Numbered from the stretch's first letter, positions 43,467 through 52,493 are shown. The stretch: DNA of 64,000 bases from JAWMQL01 sp033283165 (GCA_033283165.1 JAWMQL010000005.1:186001-250000); one strand, 5' to 3'. Notes: generated by a model from the letters alone, not told the origin. Numbers and translations: made by a program.

Positions 43467-44312
43467 TCAGTCGCCGGCGAGGATCAGTCGGTTGACGGTC
43501 TCCGGCGCTTCGTACATGGCCCAGTGCCCCACCCCGGGCAGGACGTGAAAACGGGCCTCTGCCTGGGCCTCAGCAAACAGTTTCCGGCGCGCCTCGATAT
43601 TTTCTGCGCCGCCGGCGGTCGCGTCATGTTCACCCCAGATACCGACCAGTTCGGCGGAGATAGTGGGGAGTACCTCGGCGAGATCATTGCTTCCGGCCAG
43701 CCGACGGCTGCGGAAGCGATGCCGGGCGAGGTTGTCGCCGTGAATATAGACCGCCAGGGGGTCGATGCTCGCCGGGTCGTACAGCATCAGGCGCGCCAGG
43801 TTTTCCCGGTGTATCGCTTCCGCCTCGGCGGCCGCCACGCCCGGGCCGGGGGGCGGCAGCAGGCTCGCCTGTACGTGCAGCCCCCCGAAGCCGGAGGCAC
43901 CGATCAGGGTGCAACGGCGGCACTGCTCACTGGCCATCGCAGCCAGCTGGCCCCCGATCATCGCGCCAAAACTGAAGGCTGCCAGTTCGAAGGTTTGCTC
44001 CCGCCCGATCAACGAGCGCCAGCCGCTGAGCAGGAGGTCCGCGAAGTGCGCGGTAGTATAAGGTTCGGGCATGTCGCCGGAGTTGCCCAGACCCGGGAGA
44101 TCCACTGTCCATACCGCTCGTTGTTCGCTGAGTACCGGGATATTGGCCAGCCAATGAGTCCAGGAGCCGAAGCCACCGTGCAGCAGCAACAGGGGACGCG
44201 CACCCGTCGACCGGGTGGGCCACTGCTGCCACACCAGTTCACAACCTTCTACGTCGATCCGGTGAATGTTGGCACGCTGCAGGAGCGCCGCCACCTGGTC
44301 TGCTGGCTGCAC
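43467..44312 (-). CDS. Alpha/beta hydrolase
   Basis: A 281-residue alpha/beta-fold hydrolase: oxyanion region LLLLHGGFGSWTHWL, nucleophile AFSFGAMIGG (Ala in place of the first Gly of GxSxG), acid GIWGEHDAT and His in GVGHWAMYEAPE. Likely an esterase or thioesterase of small molecules. It starts with GTG at 44312, four bases after the mmsB stop, so it belongs to the operon; the open frame to 44441 overlaps mmsB and is rejected. Confidence 0.85.
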   Translation of the reverse strand: MQPADQVAALLQRANIHRIDVEGCELVWQQWPTRSTGARPLLLLHGGFGSWTHWLANIPVLSEQRAVWTVDLPGLGNSGDMPEPYTTAHFADLLLSGWRSLIGREQTFELAAFSFGAMIGGQLAAMASEQCRRCTLIGASGFGGLHVQASLLPPPGPGVAAAEAEAIHRENLARLMLYDPASIDPLAVYIHGDNLARHRFRSRRLAGSNDLAEVLPTISAELVGIWGEHDATAGGAENIEARRKLFAEAQAEARFHVLPGVGHWAMYEAPETVNRLILAGD

Positions 44313-44316
44313 GGGT

Positions 44317-45201
44317 TCAGGCCTTGAGTTGCTCCAGGATACTGGAGAAATCCCGCTGGCCATTACCCTCTTCCTGGTGCTTGCGGTACAGCGCCCGGGC
44401 AAGCTGGCCCATACTGTTGTTGACCCCGGACTGCTCGGCAATCTCCAGCGCCAGGCCCAGATCCTTGACCATGAGGTCAGTCATGAAGCCTGGCTTGTAA
44501 TCGTTACTGGCCGGGGCTGTCTCCATCACACCCGGGTAGGGGTTGTACACCTCCAGCGACCAGTTGCGACCGGAACTCGCCAGCATGATCTCCGACAGTA
44601 CTTTCGGGTCCAGGCCATTACGCACACCCATCTCCAGGGCCTCGCAGGTGCCGATCATGTGGATAGCCAGCAGCATATTGTTACAGCCCTTGGCCACCTG
44701 GCCCGCGCCGGCGGGGCCCGCGTGGAAGATATTCTTTCCCATGTCGGCCAGGATGAGCCTGGCCTTGTCGAAGGTCTCGGCGGAACCGCCGCACATGAAA
44801 GCCAGGGTGCCCGCGGCAGCCGCGGCAACGCCGCCCGACACGGGTGAGTCCATGAAACCGATACCCAGCCCGGCCGCCGCCTCTCCTACCTGCCGTGCCG
44901 TGGCCGCGTCGATCGTCGAGCAATCCAGCACGGTGGTGCTCCCGTCCAACCCGGCCAGTAAGCCCTCGTCACCGAGATAGGTTGACGCAACATGTTTGCC
45001 GGCGGGCAGCATGGAAATCACGTAGTCCTTGCCCGCGACCGCTGCGGCAGCGGATTCGGCAACGGCCGCGCCTGCTTCCTGCAGTTCGGCACACGCCGCT
45101 GGCACCAGGTCAAAAACCGTGACGTCGTGCCCGGCCTTGACCAGGTTTTTCGCCATCGGACCACCCATGTTACCGAGCCCGATAAATGCTACATTTGACA
45201 T
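44317..45201 (-). CDS. mmsB: 3-hydroxyisobutyrate dehydrogenase
   Basis: A 294-residue NAD-dependent beta-hydroxyacid dehydrogenase: VAFIGLGNMGGPMAKNLVKAG (NAD site), the substrate motif DSPVSGGVAAAAAGTL, the catalytic Lys in GQVAKGCNN and the cofactor-discriminating helix DYKPGFMTDLMVKDLGLA. It oxidises 3-hydroxyisobutyrate to methylmalonate semialdehyde in valine degradation. It lies 16 bp after the hydrolase gene that makes its substrate. Confidence 0.93.
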   Translation of the reverse strand: MSNVAFIGLGNMGGPMAKNLVKAGHDVTVFDLVPAACAELQEAGAAVAESAAAAVAGKDYVISMLPAGKHVASTYLGDEGLLAGLDGSTTVLDCSTIDAATARQVGEAAAGLGIGFMDSPVSGGVAAAAAGTLAFMCGGSAETFDKARLILADMGKNIFHAGPAGAGQVAKGCNNMLLAIHMIGTCEALEMGVRNGLDPKVLSEIMLASSGRNWSLEVYNPYPGVMETAPASNDYKPGFMTDLMVKDLGLALEIAEQSGVNNSMGQLARALYRKHQEEGNGQRDFSSILEQLKA

Positions 45202-45217
45202 ATCGCTCTCCGTTCTG

Positions 45218-46330
45218 TCAGTTCAAATCCGCCAGCGGGTTTTCGTCCCAGGGGGCCTGAAAGAACCCGTCCAGCACGGCCTGGGGCACGTCCCGGGACG
45301 CCGCGTATTGCCAGGCCGGATTGCGGTCCTTGTCGATCAACAGGGCACGCACCCCCTCGGCAAATTCCGGATAGCGCACCACATTGGTGACCAGCTGAAT
45401 CTCGCTCTGGAATACCTCGCGCAGGGAGGCATGGCGTGTCTCCCACAATTGCCGGTGAATCCACAGGGCGGCGAGTTTCGAACCATGGGCGAGGCTGTCC
45501 CGGGCGTTCTCCAGCCAGGGATCATCCGTTTGTTGGCTGGTGATGTTGTCGATAATCGCGTGGATATCATCGCCGTCACACAGGGCATTGATAGTCGCCA
45601 GGTGAGGCTCGACCTGCCCCGCGGGCCAGGCACTGATGCTCTGCTCTGCGAACGGACGCAACACGTGGCGCACCAGGGCGTGATTGGCTGCGGCATCGGT
45701 GGTCCATTGCTGTTGCAGCAGCTGCGCCACAACGCCGTCCTTGTGCTCGCTGGCAATGAACCGGTCGGCGATACCGATGTAGATTGCATCGGCTGCGTTG
45801 ATCGACGCACCGGTAAGCGCCAGGAATTCGCCGCTCTTGCCCGGCGCATGGTTCAGGAACCAACTGCCGCCCACGTCCGGGAACAATGCGATGGTGACCT
45901 CGGGCATGGCGATTCGGGTGCGCTCGGTGACCACCCGGTGAGAGCAACCGGCCATCACGCCCAACCCGCCGCCCATCACGATACCGTGACCCCAGCAGAC
46001 CAGCGGCTTGGCATAGGTATGCAGGGTATAGTTCATGCGATATTCCCTGGCGAAAAACGCCTCGGCGTATTCGCAGGGTCCGCCGGGCTGGGCCACCGCC
46101 GACGCGTGCAGGGCCTGTACGTCGCCGCCGGCACAAAAGGCCTTCTCCCCCGCGCCCTCGATGAACACGGCGCAGATCTCGTCGTCAAGCGCCCAGGCAT
46201 CCAGTTGCTGTTGCAACAGGTCGACCATCTCCAGGGTCAGGGAATTCAGGGTCGCCGCGACACTCAGGGTAATGCGGCCGACCTTGCCGCTGGCCGCCGG
46301 GAGTTCTTCAAACAGTACCGGTGAACTCAT
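45218..46330 (-). CDS. 3-hydroxyisobutyryl-CoA hydrolase-type enoyl-CoA hydratase
   Basis: A 370-residue crotonase-fold protein of the HIBCH type, longer than ordinary hydratases: AFCAGGDVQALH, GHGIVMGGGLGVMAGCSHRVVTE, MPEVTIALFPDVGGSWFL and a C-terminal extension (NPAWQYAASRDVPQAVLDGFF). It hydrolyses 3-hydroxyisobutyryl-CoA to free 3-hydroxyisobutyrate. Its ATG at 46330 shares the A with the stop of the preceding hydratase gene, so translation is coupled. Confidence 0.9.
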   Translation of the reverse strand: MSSPVLFEELPAASGKVGRITLSVAATLNSLTLEMVDLLQQQLDAWALDDEICAVFIEGAGEKAFCAGGDVQALHASAVAQPGGPCEYAEAFFAREYRMNYTLHTYAKPLVCWGHGIVMGGGLGVMAGCSHRVVTERTRIAMPEVTIALFPDVGGSWFLNHAPGKSGEFLALTGASINAADAIYIGIADRFIASEHKDGVVAQLLQQQWTTDAAANHALVRHVLRPFAEQSISAWPAGQVEPHLATINALCDGDDIHAIIDNITSQQTDDPWLENARDSLAHGSKLAALWIHRQLWETRHASLREVFQSEIQLVTNVVRYPEFAEGVRALLIDKDRNPAWQYAASRDVPQAVLDGFFQAPWDENPLADLN

Positions 46331-47118
46331 CAAGCGTTTTTCCACTCGGGCTTGCGCTTCTCCAGAAACGCGTTCACACCTTCGCTCTGGTCCTCGGTGC
46401 CGAACAGGGCCACGAATTCGGACCGTTCCTCGCGTAGGCCCTGAATGATTTCGATATTGCGGGCACTGTGGATCAGTCGTTTACACGCCGCCACGGAAAT
46501 CGGGCTCTGTTCGCCGACCTGCTCCGCCAGAGCCAGGGCGCGTTCCAGGGCGGTTCCCGTTGGCACCACCTCTTCAACCAGGCCGATTTCCAGCGCTTTC
46601 CCTGCCTTGACGCGTTCGCCACACAGGATGATTTTCTTGGCCCAGCCCATTCCCACCAGTTGCGCCAGGCGCTGGGTACCGCCGGCACAGGGCAGCAGGC
46701 CCACCTTGGCTTCCGGCAGGCCCATCTGGGCCTGTTCCTCGGCAATTCGAATATCACAGGCCAGGGAGGCCTCGAGGCCACCGCCCATGGCAAAGCCATT
46801 GACCGCGGCGATGGAGACACCGCGAAAATCGGCCAGGGTCTCGAAGGCCTCGCTGAACAGCAGCGCCATTTCGTCCGCGTTGGCCGGGTCGCCGTCGGCG
46901 AACAGTTTCAGGTCGGCACCGGCGGAAAAGAACTTGTCGCCGGCGCCCGTGAGCACCAGCGCATACACCGATTTTTCTTCATTGAGCTTTTCCACCAGGT
47001 CCTTCATGGCGGGAAGGCTTTCTGTATCCCAGGTATTGGCGGCTGGATTGTCGATCGTGACAATGGCGGTGTGACCGCGAATCTCGACTTTCAGTTTCTC
47101 GGAAATACTCAGGCTCAC
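46330..47118 (-). CDS. Enoyl-CoA hydratase
   Basis: A 262-residue crotonase-family enzyme. It contains the oxyanion-hole regions FFSAGADLKLF and AAVNGFAMGGGLEASLACDIRI, and the catalytic Glu region MGLPEAKVGLLPCAGGTQRL. Within the operon it would hydrate methacrylyl-CoA to 3-hydroxyisobutyryl-CoA. It overlaps the acyl-CoA dehydrogenase gene by four bases (ATGA) and the next gene by one. Confidence 0.92.
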   Translation of the reverse strand: MSLSISEKLKVEIRGHTAIVTIDNPAANTWDTESLPAMKDLVEKLNEEKSVYALVLTGAGDKFFSAGADLKLFADGDPANADEMALLFSEAFETLADFRGVSIAAVNGFAMGGGLEASLACDIRIAEEQAQMGLPEAKVGLLPCAGGTQRLAQLVGMGWAKKIILCGERVKAGKALEIGLVEEVVPTGTALERALALAEQVGEQSPISVAACKRLIHSARNIEIIQGLREERSEFVALFGTEDQSEGVNAFLEKRKPEWKNA

Positions 47119-48275
47119 TTGATAACCTCCATAGCGCCATCCATCAGCATGCGGCGCGAAACGATAACGTTCATTATTTCGTTGGTTCCCTCCAGGATCT
47201 GGTGTACGCGGGTGTCGCGCACATGCCGTTCCATGGGGTACTCCTTGATGTAGCCATACCCGCCGAACAACTGCAGGGCGTCATTGCAGACCCTGAAGCC
47301 GACATCGGTTGCAAAACGCTTGGCCATGGCGCAGTAGGTGGTCGCCTGGCTGTCACCCGCGTCCAGTTTGCTGGCCGCCAGGCGCACCATCTGCCGTGCG
47401 GCGACCAGTTCAGTCAGCATATTCGCCAGGCTGAACTGGGTGGCCTGGAAATCGGCGATGGGGGTATCGAACTGTTTGCGTTCCTGCACGTAGGCTACCG
47501 CCTCCTCCAGGGCCTGTTGCGCCGTCCCGATACTGCAGGTGGCGATATTGATGCGGCCGCCATCCAGTCCCTCCATGGCAATGGCGAAACCCTGCCCCTC
47601 CTCGCCCAGGCGATTACTCACCGGCACCCGCACGTTGTCGAAACTGATCATCCGCGTGGGCTGCGCCTTCCAACCCATTTTTTCCTCGTTCTTGCCGTAG
47701 GAAATGCCCTCGGCATCCGCGGGGATCAACAGCGTGGAAATGCCTTTCGGACCGGGGCCACCGGTACGTAACATCACCACCAGCACGTCAGTCTCGCCGG
47801 CTCCCGATATGAACACCTTGGACCCGTTGACCACGTAGTCGTCACCGTCCAGGGTGGCGGAAGTGCGCAGGGAAGCGGCATCGGAGCCGGCGCCGGGCTC
47901 GGTCAGGCAGTAGGAGGCCAGCTTCTGGCCCATCACCAGGTCCGGGCACCACTGTTCGATGACCGCCTCGGAGGCATATTTGCCGACCATGCTGGTGGCC
48001 ATGTTGTGAATGGTGAGGAAGGCGGCCGTCGCGGTGCAGCCCCTGGCCAGTTCCTCTACGATCAGGCTGGCGTCCAGCCGGCTCAAGCCCAGGCCGCCGG
48101 CGCTTTCCGGCGTATACATACCCATGAAGCCGAGTTCGCCGGCCTGCCTGAGCGCGTCCACCGGGAAGTGGGACTCCGCATCCCACTGCGCGGCGTTGGG
48201 GGCAAGTACACCCTCTGAAAATGCGCGGGCGCTCTCGGCGAACGCCTGCTGGTCTTCCGTCAGGGCAAATTCCAT
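47115..48275 (-). CDS. Acyl-CoA dehydrogenase (isobutyryl-CoA type)
   Basis: A 386-residue flavoprotein of the short/branched-chain acyl-CoA dehydrogenase family: YCLTEPGAGSDAASLRTSA, VFISGAGETDVLVVM, FGGYGYIKEYPMERHVRD and ILEGTNEIMNVIVSR. In this operon it most likely oxidises isobutyryl-CoA to methacrylyl-CoA, passing electrons to ETF. The substrate is inferred from context. The gap to the aldehyde dehydrogenase gene upstream is 9 bp. Confidence 0.9.
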   Translation of the reverse strand: MEFALTEDQQAFAESARAFSEGVLAPNAAQWDAESHFPVDALRQAGELGFMGMYTPESAGGLGLSRLDASLIVEELARGCTATAAFLTIHNMATSMVGKYASEAVIEQWCPDLVMGQKLASYCLTEPGAGSDAASLRTSATLDGDDYVVNGSKVFISGAGETDVLVVMLRTGGPGPKGISTLLIPADAEGISYGKNEEKMGWKAQPTRMISFDNVRVPVSNRLGEEGQGFAIAMEGLDGGRINIATCSIGTAQQALEEAVAYVQERKQFDTPIADFQATQFSLANMLTELVAARQMVRLAASKLDAGDSQATTYCAMAKRFATDVGFRVCNDALQLFGGYGYIKEYPMERHVRDTRVHQILEGTNEIMNVIVSRRMLMDGAMEVIK

Positions 48276-48284
48276 TGCCAGCCC

Positions 48285-49688
48285 CTAGTCAAACTTTGCG
48301 ATGACGGAACCGAACAACTCCTCGTCGGAGGGAATGACCTTGGTTTCGGGCAGCGGCCTGGATACCCAGGTTTCGTTGATCAGGTCACGCCAGGTGATGT
48401 TGTGATTGATGGAGTTGCCGCCCCAGGAACCGCACCCCAGAGAGAAAGTCTGGCGCATGCCGTTCCACACGTTGCCGCTGTTGGAGGCAGCCTGGGGCTG
48501 GTTCACCATCACCCGGGAAGTACGGGTGGCCATAGCCAGCTTCATGATGTTGTCGTCGTTGTAGGAGTAGATTCCACAACTGTGCCCCTGACCCTGGTAG
48601 GCCTGGATGCGGTTGGTGAGATCGATGGCCTCATCGATATCCCTGACCTTGTACAGCGCCATGGTCACGGTGAGCTTTTCACCGGAGAACGGGTACTCCG
48701 GACCGGCCCCCGTCTCTGGCACGATCAGGAATTGCTTGCCCTCGGGCAGGTCGATGCCGGCCTGGCCGGTGATGTTCAGCGCGGGCTGGGCGACGATCCT
48801 GGGGTTGAGGTGGCCGTCTTCCCAGATCACATTCTGCAATTTGACCTTGTCTTCGCCCTCGATGACGTAACCGCCTTCGTGCTTGAGCTTCTCAAGGAAC
48901 TCGTCATAAATCGACTCGAACACCAACACGGAGTTATCGGAGGAGCAGGACGCGGCCAGGTCCAGTGTTTTGGAAACGCGAATTTTCTCTGCCGCCTCGT
49001 CCAGGTCGGCGCTGTCGTCCACCGTAATCACCGCATTGCCCACACCGACGCCCAGGGCAGGTGTGCCGGAAGAGTAGGCTGCCGACACCATGGCCTCACC
49101 ACCGGTGGCGAGAACGCGGTCGCACTGGGCCATCAGTTCGTTGGTTTTTTCCAGCGACGGCACGTCGATACTCTGCACCAGGTCCGCCGGCGCCCCGCAG
49201 CGCTCCAGGGCATCACGCATGTAATCGCAGATTTTCTTGTTGGTCAGCTTGGCACGGGGATGCGGCGCAATAATAATGGCATTGCGGCCCTTGACCGCCG
49301 AGATGGCCTTGATGACCGGGGTAGCCTCCGGGTTCGTGGAGGGTGACAGCGCGCCGATCACCCCGACGGGCTTGGCGATCTTGACAATATTGCGCTCGGG
49401 CAGTTCCTCGATCACCCCTACCGATTTATCGTTGATAATGTCCATCAGCGTGGCGCGGGTCTTGCGGTGAATCTTCAGGTATTTGCCTTCGTAGTTACCC
49501 AGTTGGGTTTCTTCCACCGTGAAACGGGCGATTTCTTCGGAACGGTCTTCACGTGCCACCGAGTACACCATGGCAGTAATCAGTTCATCGACCTGTTCCT
49601 GCGTGTAATCAGCTATTTGCTCCTGGGCTGCTCTGGCGCGGGCCATCATTTCAGCGATTTCCTGAGCCGGACTTTTTTGATCTGACAT
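48285..49688 (-). CDS. CoA-acylating aldehyde dehydrogenase (SauS/EutE/AdhE-like)
   Basis: A 467-residue acylating aldehyde dehydrogenase. The motifs GVIGALSPSTNPEATPVIKA, IIIAPHPRAKLTNKKIC, VLATGGEAMVSAAYSSGTPA and LAASCSSDNSVLV (catalytic Cys) are those of CoA-dependent enzymes such as acetaldehyde or sulfoacetaldehyde dehydrogenases, not of methylmalonate-semialdehyde dehydrogenase MmsA, which is about 500 residues with a different Cys context. It is first in the operon, where mmsA usually sits. GGGAGGAG precedes the ATG. It may act on methylmalonate or malonate semialdehyde. Confidence 0.85.
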   Translation of the reverse strand: MSDQKSPAQEIAEMMARARAAQEQIADYTQEQVDELITAMVYSVAREDRSEEIARFTVEETQLGNYEGKYLKIHRKTRATLMDIINDKSVGVIEELPERNIVKIAKPVGVIGALSPSTNPEATPVIKAISAVKGRNAIIIAPHPRAKLTNKKICDYMRDALERCGAPADLVQSIDVPSLEKTNELMAQCDRVLATGGEAMVSAAYSSGTPALGVGVGNAVITVDDSADLDEAAEKIRVSKTLDLAASCSSDNSVLVFESIYDEFLEKLKHEGGYVIEGEDKVKLQNVIWEDGHLNPRIVAQPALNITGQAGIDLPEGKQFLIVPETGAGPEYPFSGEKLTVTMALYKVRDIDEAIDLTNRIQAYQGQGHSCGIYSYNDDNIMKLAMATRTSRVMVNQPQAASNSGNVWNGMRQTFSLGCGSWGGNSINHNITWRDLINETWVSRPLPETKVIPSDEELFGSVIAKFD

Positions 49689-49725
49689 CTTGACTCCTCC
49701 CTGGGTTTATTCGAGATAGCGGGCA

Positions 49726-49787
49726 ATTCTAGCATCGGCCAAACCGGGACCATATTGACTAAATTGCGGAGTTTATGGACTATATTG
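49726..49787. promoter_or_regulatory. Operon promoter with 21-bp-spaced direct repeats (AraC site)
   Basis: On the plus strand TTGACTAAATTG (49755-49766) and TGGACTATATTG (49776-49787) are 10/12 identical and 21 bp apart. On the minus strand a -10 TAGAAT lies at 49726-49731; the predicted -35 (49749-49754) is poor and directly abuts the proximal repeat, as expected for activator-dependent initiation. The distal repeat ends 4 bp before the divergent AraC start. Confidence 0.6.
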
Positions 49788-49791
49788 CTCT

Positions 49792-50673
49792 ATGAGCACC
49801 CCCTCGAAATGGCCGCTTCCCAGCGCCGGCGTGCGCTTTCTCACCCCGGCCTTCATGGTTGAGAAGCTGGCCAGGCACCCGTTAACCAAGGAGTGCTATC
49901 CCACTGCCATGGGCTTTTATCCGGAAGCCAGGGCGCATCGCATGCGGCGCGAGCGCCACGACGACAACCTGTTGCTTTACTGCACGGCCGGACAAGGGCG
50001 GCTGACCGTCGGAGACTGGCACAGTGAAATACGACCCGGCCAGGTGATACTGCTGCCCCAGGGACTGACCCACGCCTATGAGGCAGATGCGTCCGATCCC
50101 TGGAGCCTCTACTGGGTGCACTTCCAGGGCAACAGTACCGGTGTGTTCATGCAATACCTGGGATTCCGTGAGGGCCGTTATGTCATCGAGGCCGGGGTGT
50201 CGCCCCTGCTGATCGGTGCCTTTACCAGCCTGATGGAGGTGCGGCGCACCGGTTACTCGACGCGCGCCTTTATCAATGCCGGCAACCACCTGCGCCACCT
50301 GTTGACGCAGATGACCATGGAAGTCAGCGCCCAGCGGGGGCGCCTGCAATCGGGCTTCGAACTGGAACACGTCCAGGCCTACATGCTGGAGAACCTGGAC
50401 CAGACCCTGAGCCTGGATAATCTCGCGGCGGTAGCCAATATGTCCAAGTACCACTTCAGCAACCGCTACAAGGAACTGACCGGGTACTCACCCGTCAAGC
50501 ATTTCCTGAACATGAAGATGGAGCATGCCTGTCACCTGCTGGACGCCAGTGAACTCAGCGTGGGGGAGATATCCCGGCACCTGGGTTACGAGGATCCGCT
50601 GTATTTTTCACGCCTGTTCAGCAAGACCATCGGGATTTCGCCGCGGCGATATCGCGCCTCGACCCGTAAATAG
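49792..50673 (+). CDS. AraC-family activator, MmsR-like
   Basis: A 293-residue AraC regulator with an N-terminal cupin domain (LLLYCTAGQGRLTVGDWHSEI, RPGQVILLPQGLTHAYEA) and a C-terminal double HTH (LSLDNLAAVANMSKYHFSNRY and SVGEISRHLGYEDPLYFSRLF). It is divergent from the valine-type operon, as mmsR is in Pseudomonas, and the direct repeats in between fit its binding mode. It probably activates the operon and represses itself, since one repeat borders its own start codon. Confidence 0.88.
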   Translation: MSTPSKWPLPSAGVRFLTPAFMVEKLARHPLTKECYPTAMGFYPEARAHRMRRERHDDNLLLYCTAGQGRLTVGDWHSEIRPGQVILLPQGLTHAYEADASDPWSLYWVHFQGNSTGVFMQYLGFREGRYVIEAGVSPLLIGAFTSLMEVRRTGYSTRAFINAGNHLRHLLTQMTMEVSAQRGRLQSGFELEHVQAYMLENLDQTLSLDNLAAVANMSKYHFSNRYKELTGYSPVKHFLNMKMEHACHLLDASELSVGEISRHLGYEDPLYFSRLFSKTIGISPRRYRASTRK

Positions 50674-50702
50674 CGCCGGCATCCTGAGCGGGCCGCGAGC
50701 GT

Positions 50703-51350
50703 TCAGTCGTCCCCCAGCAACTCCCTCACCATTGCCCTGGAACGGCGCCGCGCGGCGGGGGACCAGACCTGTAGCACTGTCCTCGCCAGCAGCGCCAGAT
50801 CCCGCCCCAGGTTCCAACCGCGCAGGTAGGCCAGATCCAGGGCAACCTTGGCCGGCAGCACACGCGCCAGGTACCGCGCCTCCGGGTCGCTTTCCGCCAC
50901 CAGGGCCAGGTCGTCGCCGAGGAACGCCAGTGAGGAGGCGCCGGCGAGGCCGGGGCGAGCAGCCAGCAGTTCCCGCAGGTCGCCAGGCGCCAGGGTCGCG
51001 GCGTGCGCGGGCCGCAGCGGCCTTGGACCGACCAGGCTCATGTCGCCGATCAGCACATTGACCAGCTGTGGAAGTTCATCCAGGCGCCAGCGGCGCAGCC
51101 ACTGTCCGAAGGGATAAATGCGCGGGTCGTTCTCCGGTGCGATTCCGGGGCCACCGGAGTCCCGCAGGCTGCGAAATTTGTACAGGGTAAAGCGTCTGCC
51201 TGCCCTGCCAACGCGCTGCTCGCGGTAGATTACCGGGAGCCCGGCGAACAGCAGAACCAGCAGCGCGATAACCAGCAGCAGGGGCAGCAGCAGGATCAAC
51301 AGTCCCAATGCGGCTACCCTGTCGAGGGCCCACTTGATGGCTCCCTGCAC
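50703..51350 (-). CDS. Bacterial sugar transferase (polyprenyl-phosphate glycosylphosphotransferase)
   Basis: A 215-residue initiating glycosyltransferase of the PglC/WbaP catalytic-domain type: one N-terminal membrane helix, then QRVGRAGRRFTLYKFRSLRD, RRWRLDELPQLVNVLIGDMSLVGPRPL (catalytic DE and PRP motifs). It attaches the first sugar phosphate to undecaprenyl phosphate for glycan assembly. It begins with GTG three bases after the UbiA stop. Its C-terminal region is longer than the minimal domain. It converges with the AraC gene. Confidence 0.88.
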   Translation of the reverse strand: MQGAIKWALDRVAALGLLILLLPLLLVIALLVLLFAGLPVIYREQRVGRAGRRFTLYKFRSLRDSGGPGIAPENDPRIYPFGQWLRRWRLDELPQLVNVLIGDMSLVGPRPLRPAHAATLAPGDLRELLAARPGLAGASSLAFLGDDLALVAESDPEARYLARVLPAKVALDLAYLRGWNLGRDLALLARTVLQVWSPAARRRSRAMVRELLGDD

Positions 51351-51353
51351 GCT

Positions 51354-52274
51354 TCACGCCACCAGCAAGCCGATACTGGTGCCCGCGGACAGCACCACGA
51401 AGGCCAGCAGCGCCGCCGGCTGCACCGGCCGATTACGATGAAAGCCTTCCGGGTCGCGCCAACAACCCGCGACTGCCAGCGCGGCCGGTATGATGGCCAA
51501 CAGGCCGAGCAGCGCAGTGGTCGGCATTCTGCCCGCAAGTACCGCAGCGACGAGCAGCAAGACGCCCAGCAGGTAAATCAGCGGCAGCGTCCGGCTGGCC
51601 CTGTACTTGCCCAGCCTCGCCACCAGGTTGAGCTTGCCCGCGCCACGATCAGCCTGGTAGTCCGGGAATTCATTGACCCACAGGAAAGCGGCAATGAATA
51701 CCCCCAGTGGGAGTGAAGCCCAGATCACGTCAACACTGAACTCACGGGTCATGATCATATAGGTCGCGACCGCAATGGCGGGACCGTAGATAAGCACGAC
51801 GTCCAACTCCCCCAGACCACGGTAGGCCAACTTCAGCGGCGGCCCGTGATAGGACCAGCCCAGAAACAGGGCCGCGCAACCGAGGTAAAAGACCGATGGC
51901 TCACGGAACAACACCACAGCTGCGCCCAGGGCCAGCCCTGCAGCGCTGAACAGGCCGGCGATCGCCCAGGTCTGCTGGCGGCTGAGCAGGCCGTCCACAA
52001 GGACGCGCTTACCACCGGAAAAATCGGTCCGGTCCTCGGGGGCTACCGCCAGGTCGGTACCGGAATCGTAATCGATGACATCGCCCCAGGCGTTCTTGGC
52101 CACCTCCATGCAGAACATCGCCAGACCGAACACCCCCAGCCAGGTCCAGGAGAAGAGCCTGTCTCCTGCCGCCATACTGGCGCCTATGGCCATCGATGCC
52201 GCGGAGGTGATACTGATCTTCGGATCCGCCAGGCGCCACAGGCCCCCGCGCAGATCAGCACTGGCTTTATTCAT
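51354..52274 (-). CDS. UbiA-family prenyltransferase
   Basis: A 306-residue integral membrane UbiA-superfamily protein with about eight helices. Both Asp motifs are present: NAWGDVIDYDSGTD and NEFPDYQADRGAGK, spaced as in MenA-type prenyltransferases. It joins a polyprenyl chain to an aromatic or sugar-like acceptor. The ATG at 52274 has GGGAAG just upstream; the longer frame to 52433 is rejected because it would cross the plus-strand promoter. It is tightly linked to the sugar transferase, which suggests a lipid-linked role. Confidence 0.85.
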   Translation of the reverse strand: MNKASADLRGGLWRLADPKISITSAASMAIGASMAAGDRLFSWTWLGVFGLAMFCMEVAKNAWGDVIDYDSGTDLAVAPEDRTDFSGGKRVLVDGLLSRQQTWAIAGLFSAAGLALGAAVVLFREPSVFYLGCAALFLGWSYHGPPLKLAYRGLGELDVVLIYGPAIAVATYMIMTREFSVDVIWASLPLGVFIAAFLWVNEFPDYQADRGAGKLNLVARLGKYRASRTLPLIYLLGVLLLVAAVLAGRMPTTALLGLLAIIPAALAVAGCWRDPEGFHRNRPVQPAALLAFVVLSAGTSIGLLVA

Positions 52275-52294
52275 ATACTTCCCGGGCTCGAATG

Positions 52295-52326
52295 TTGACA
52301 GCAGACCATAGCGCCGATTATATAAT
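52295..52326 (+). promoter_or_regulatory. Near-consensus sigma-70 promoter
   Basis: TTGACA (52295-52300) and the run TATATAAT (52319-52326), giving 18 bases of spacing if the -10 is read as TATATA. It points toward the GT9 operon but lies about 360 bp upstream of it. Confidence 0.5.
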
Positions 52327-52493
52327 GACCACAACACCCGGCAGAGCGGCACCAACTTTAACAACAACCCACTGTCCGTTATCGAACACAGTCTCAGGGT
52401 CCTGCCGTTACCGCCGGCCTTGACCCGAATCAACCACGATCACGGCCGCCTGGTGTAGGCTCCTCCTCCCCTCGCGCATGGAAATTTCCGGCA

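Noticed and set aside
45029..46324. A 431-residue plus-strand open frame
   Set aside because: It runs antisense to mmsB and the hydrolase gene, which have complete catalytic motifs.
51354..52274. UbiA protein as a polyprenyl-phosphate phosphoribosyltransferase (Rv3806c-like)
   Set aside because: Its two Asp motifs and the surrounding sequence read more like MenA-type prenyltransferases, so the specific assignment was not made.
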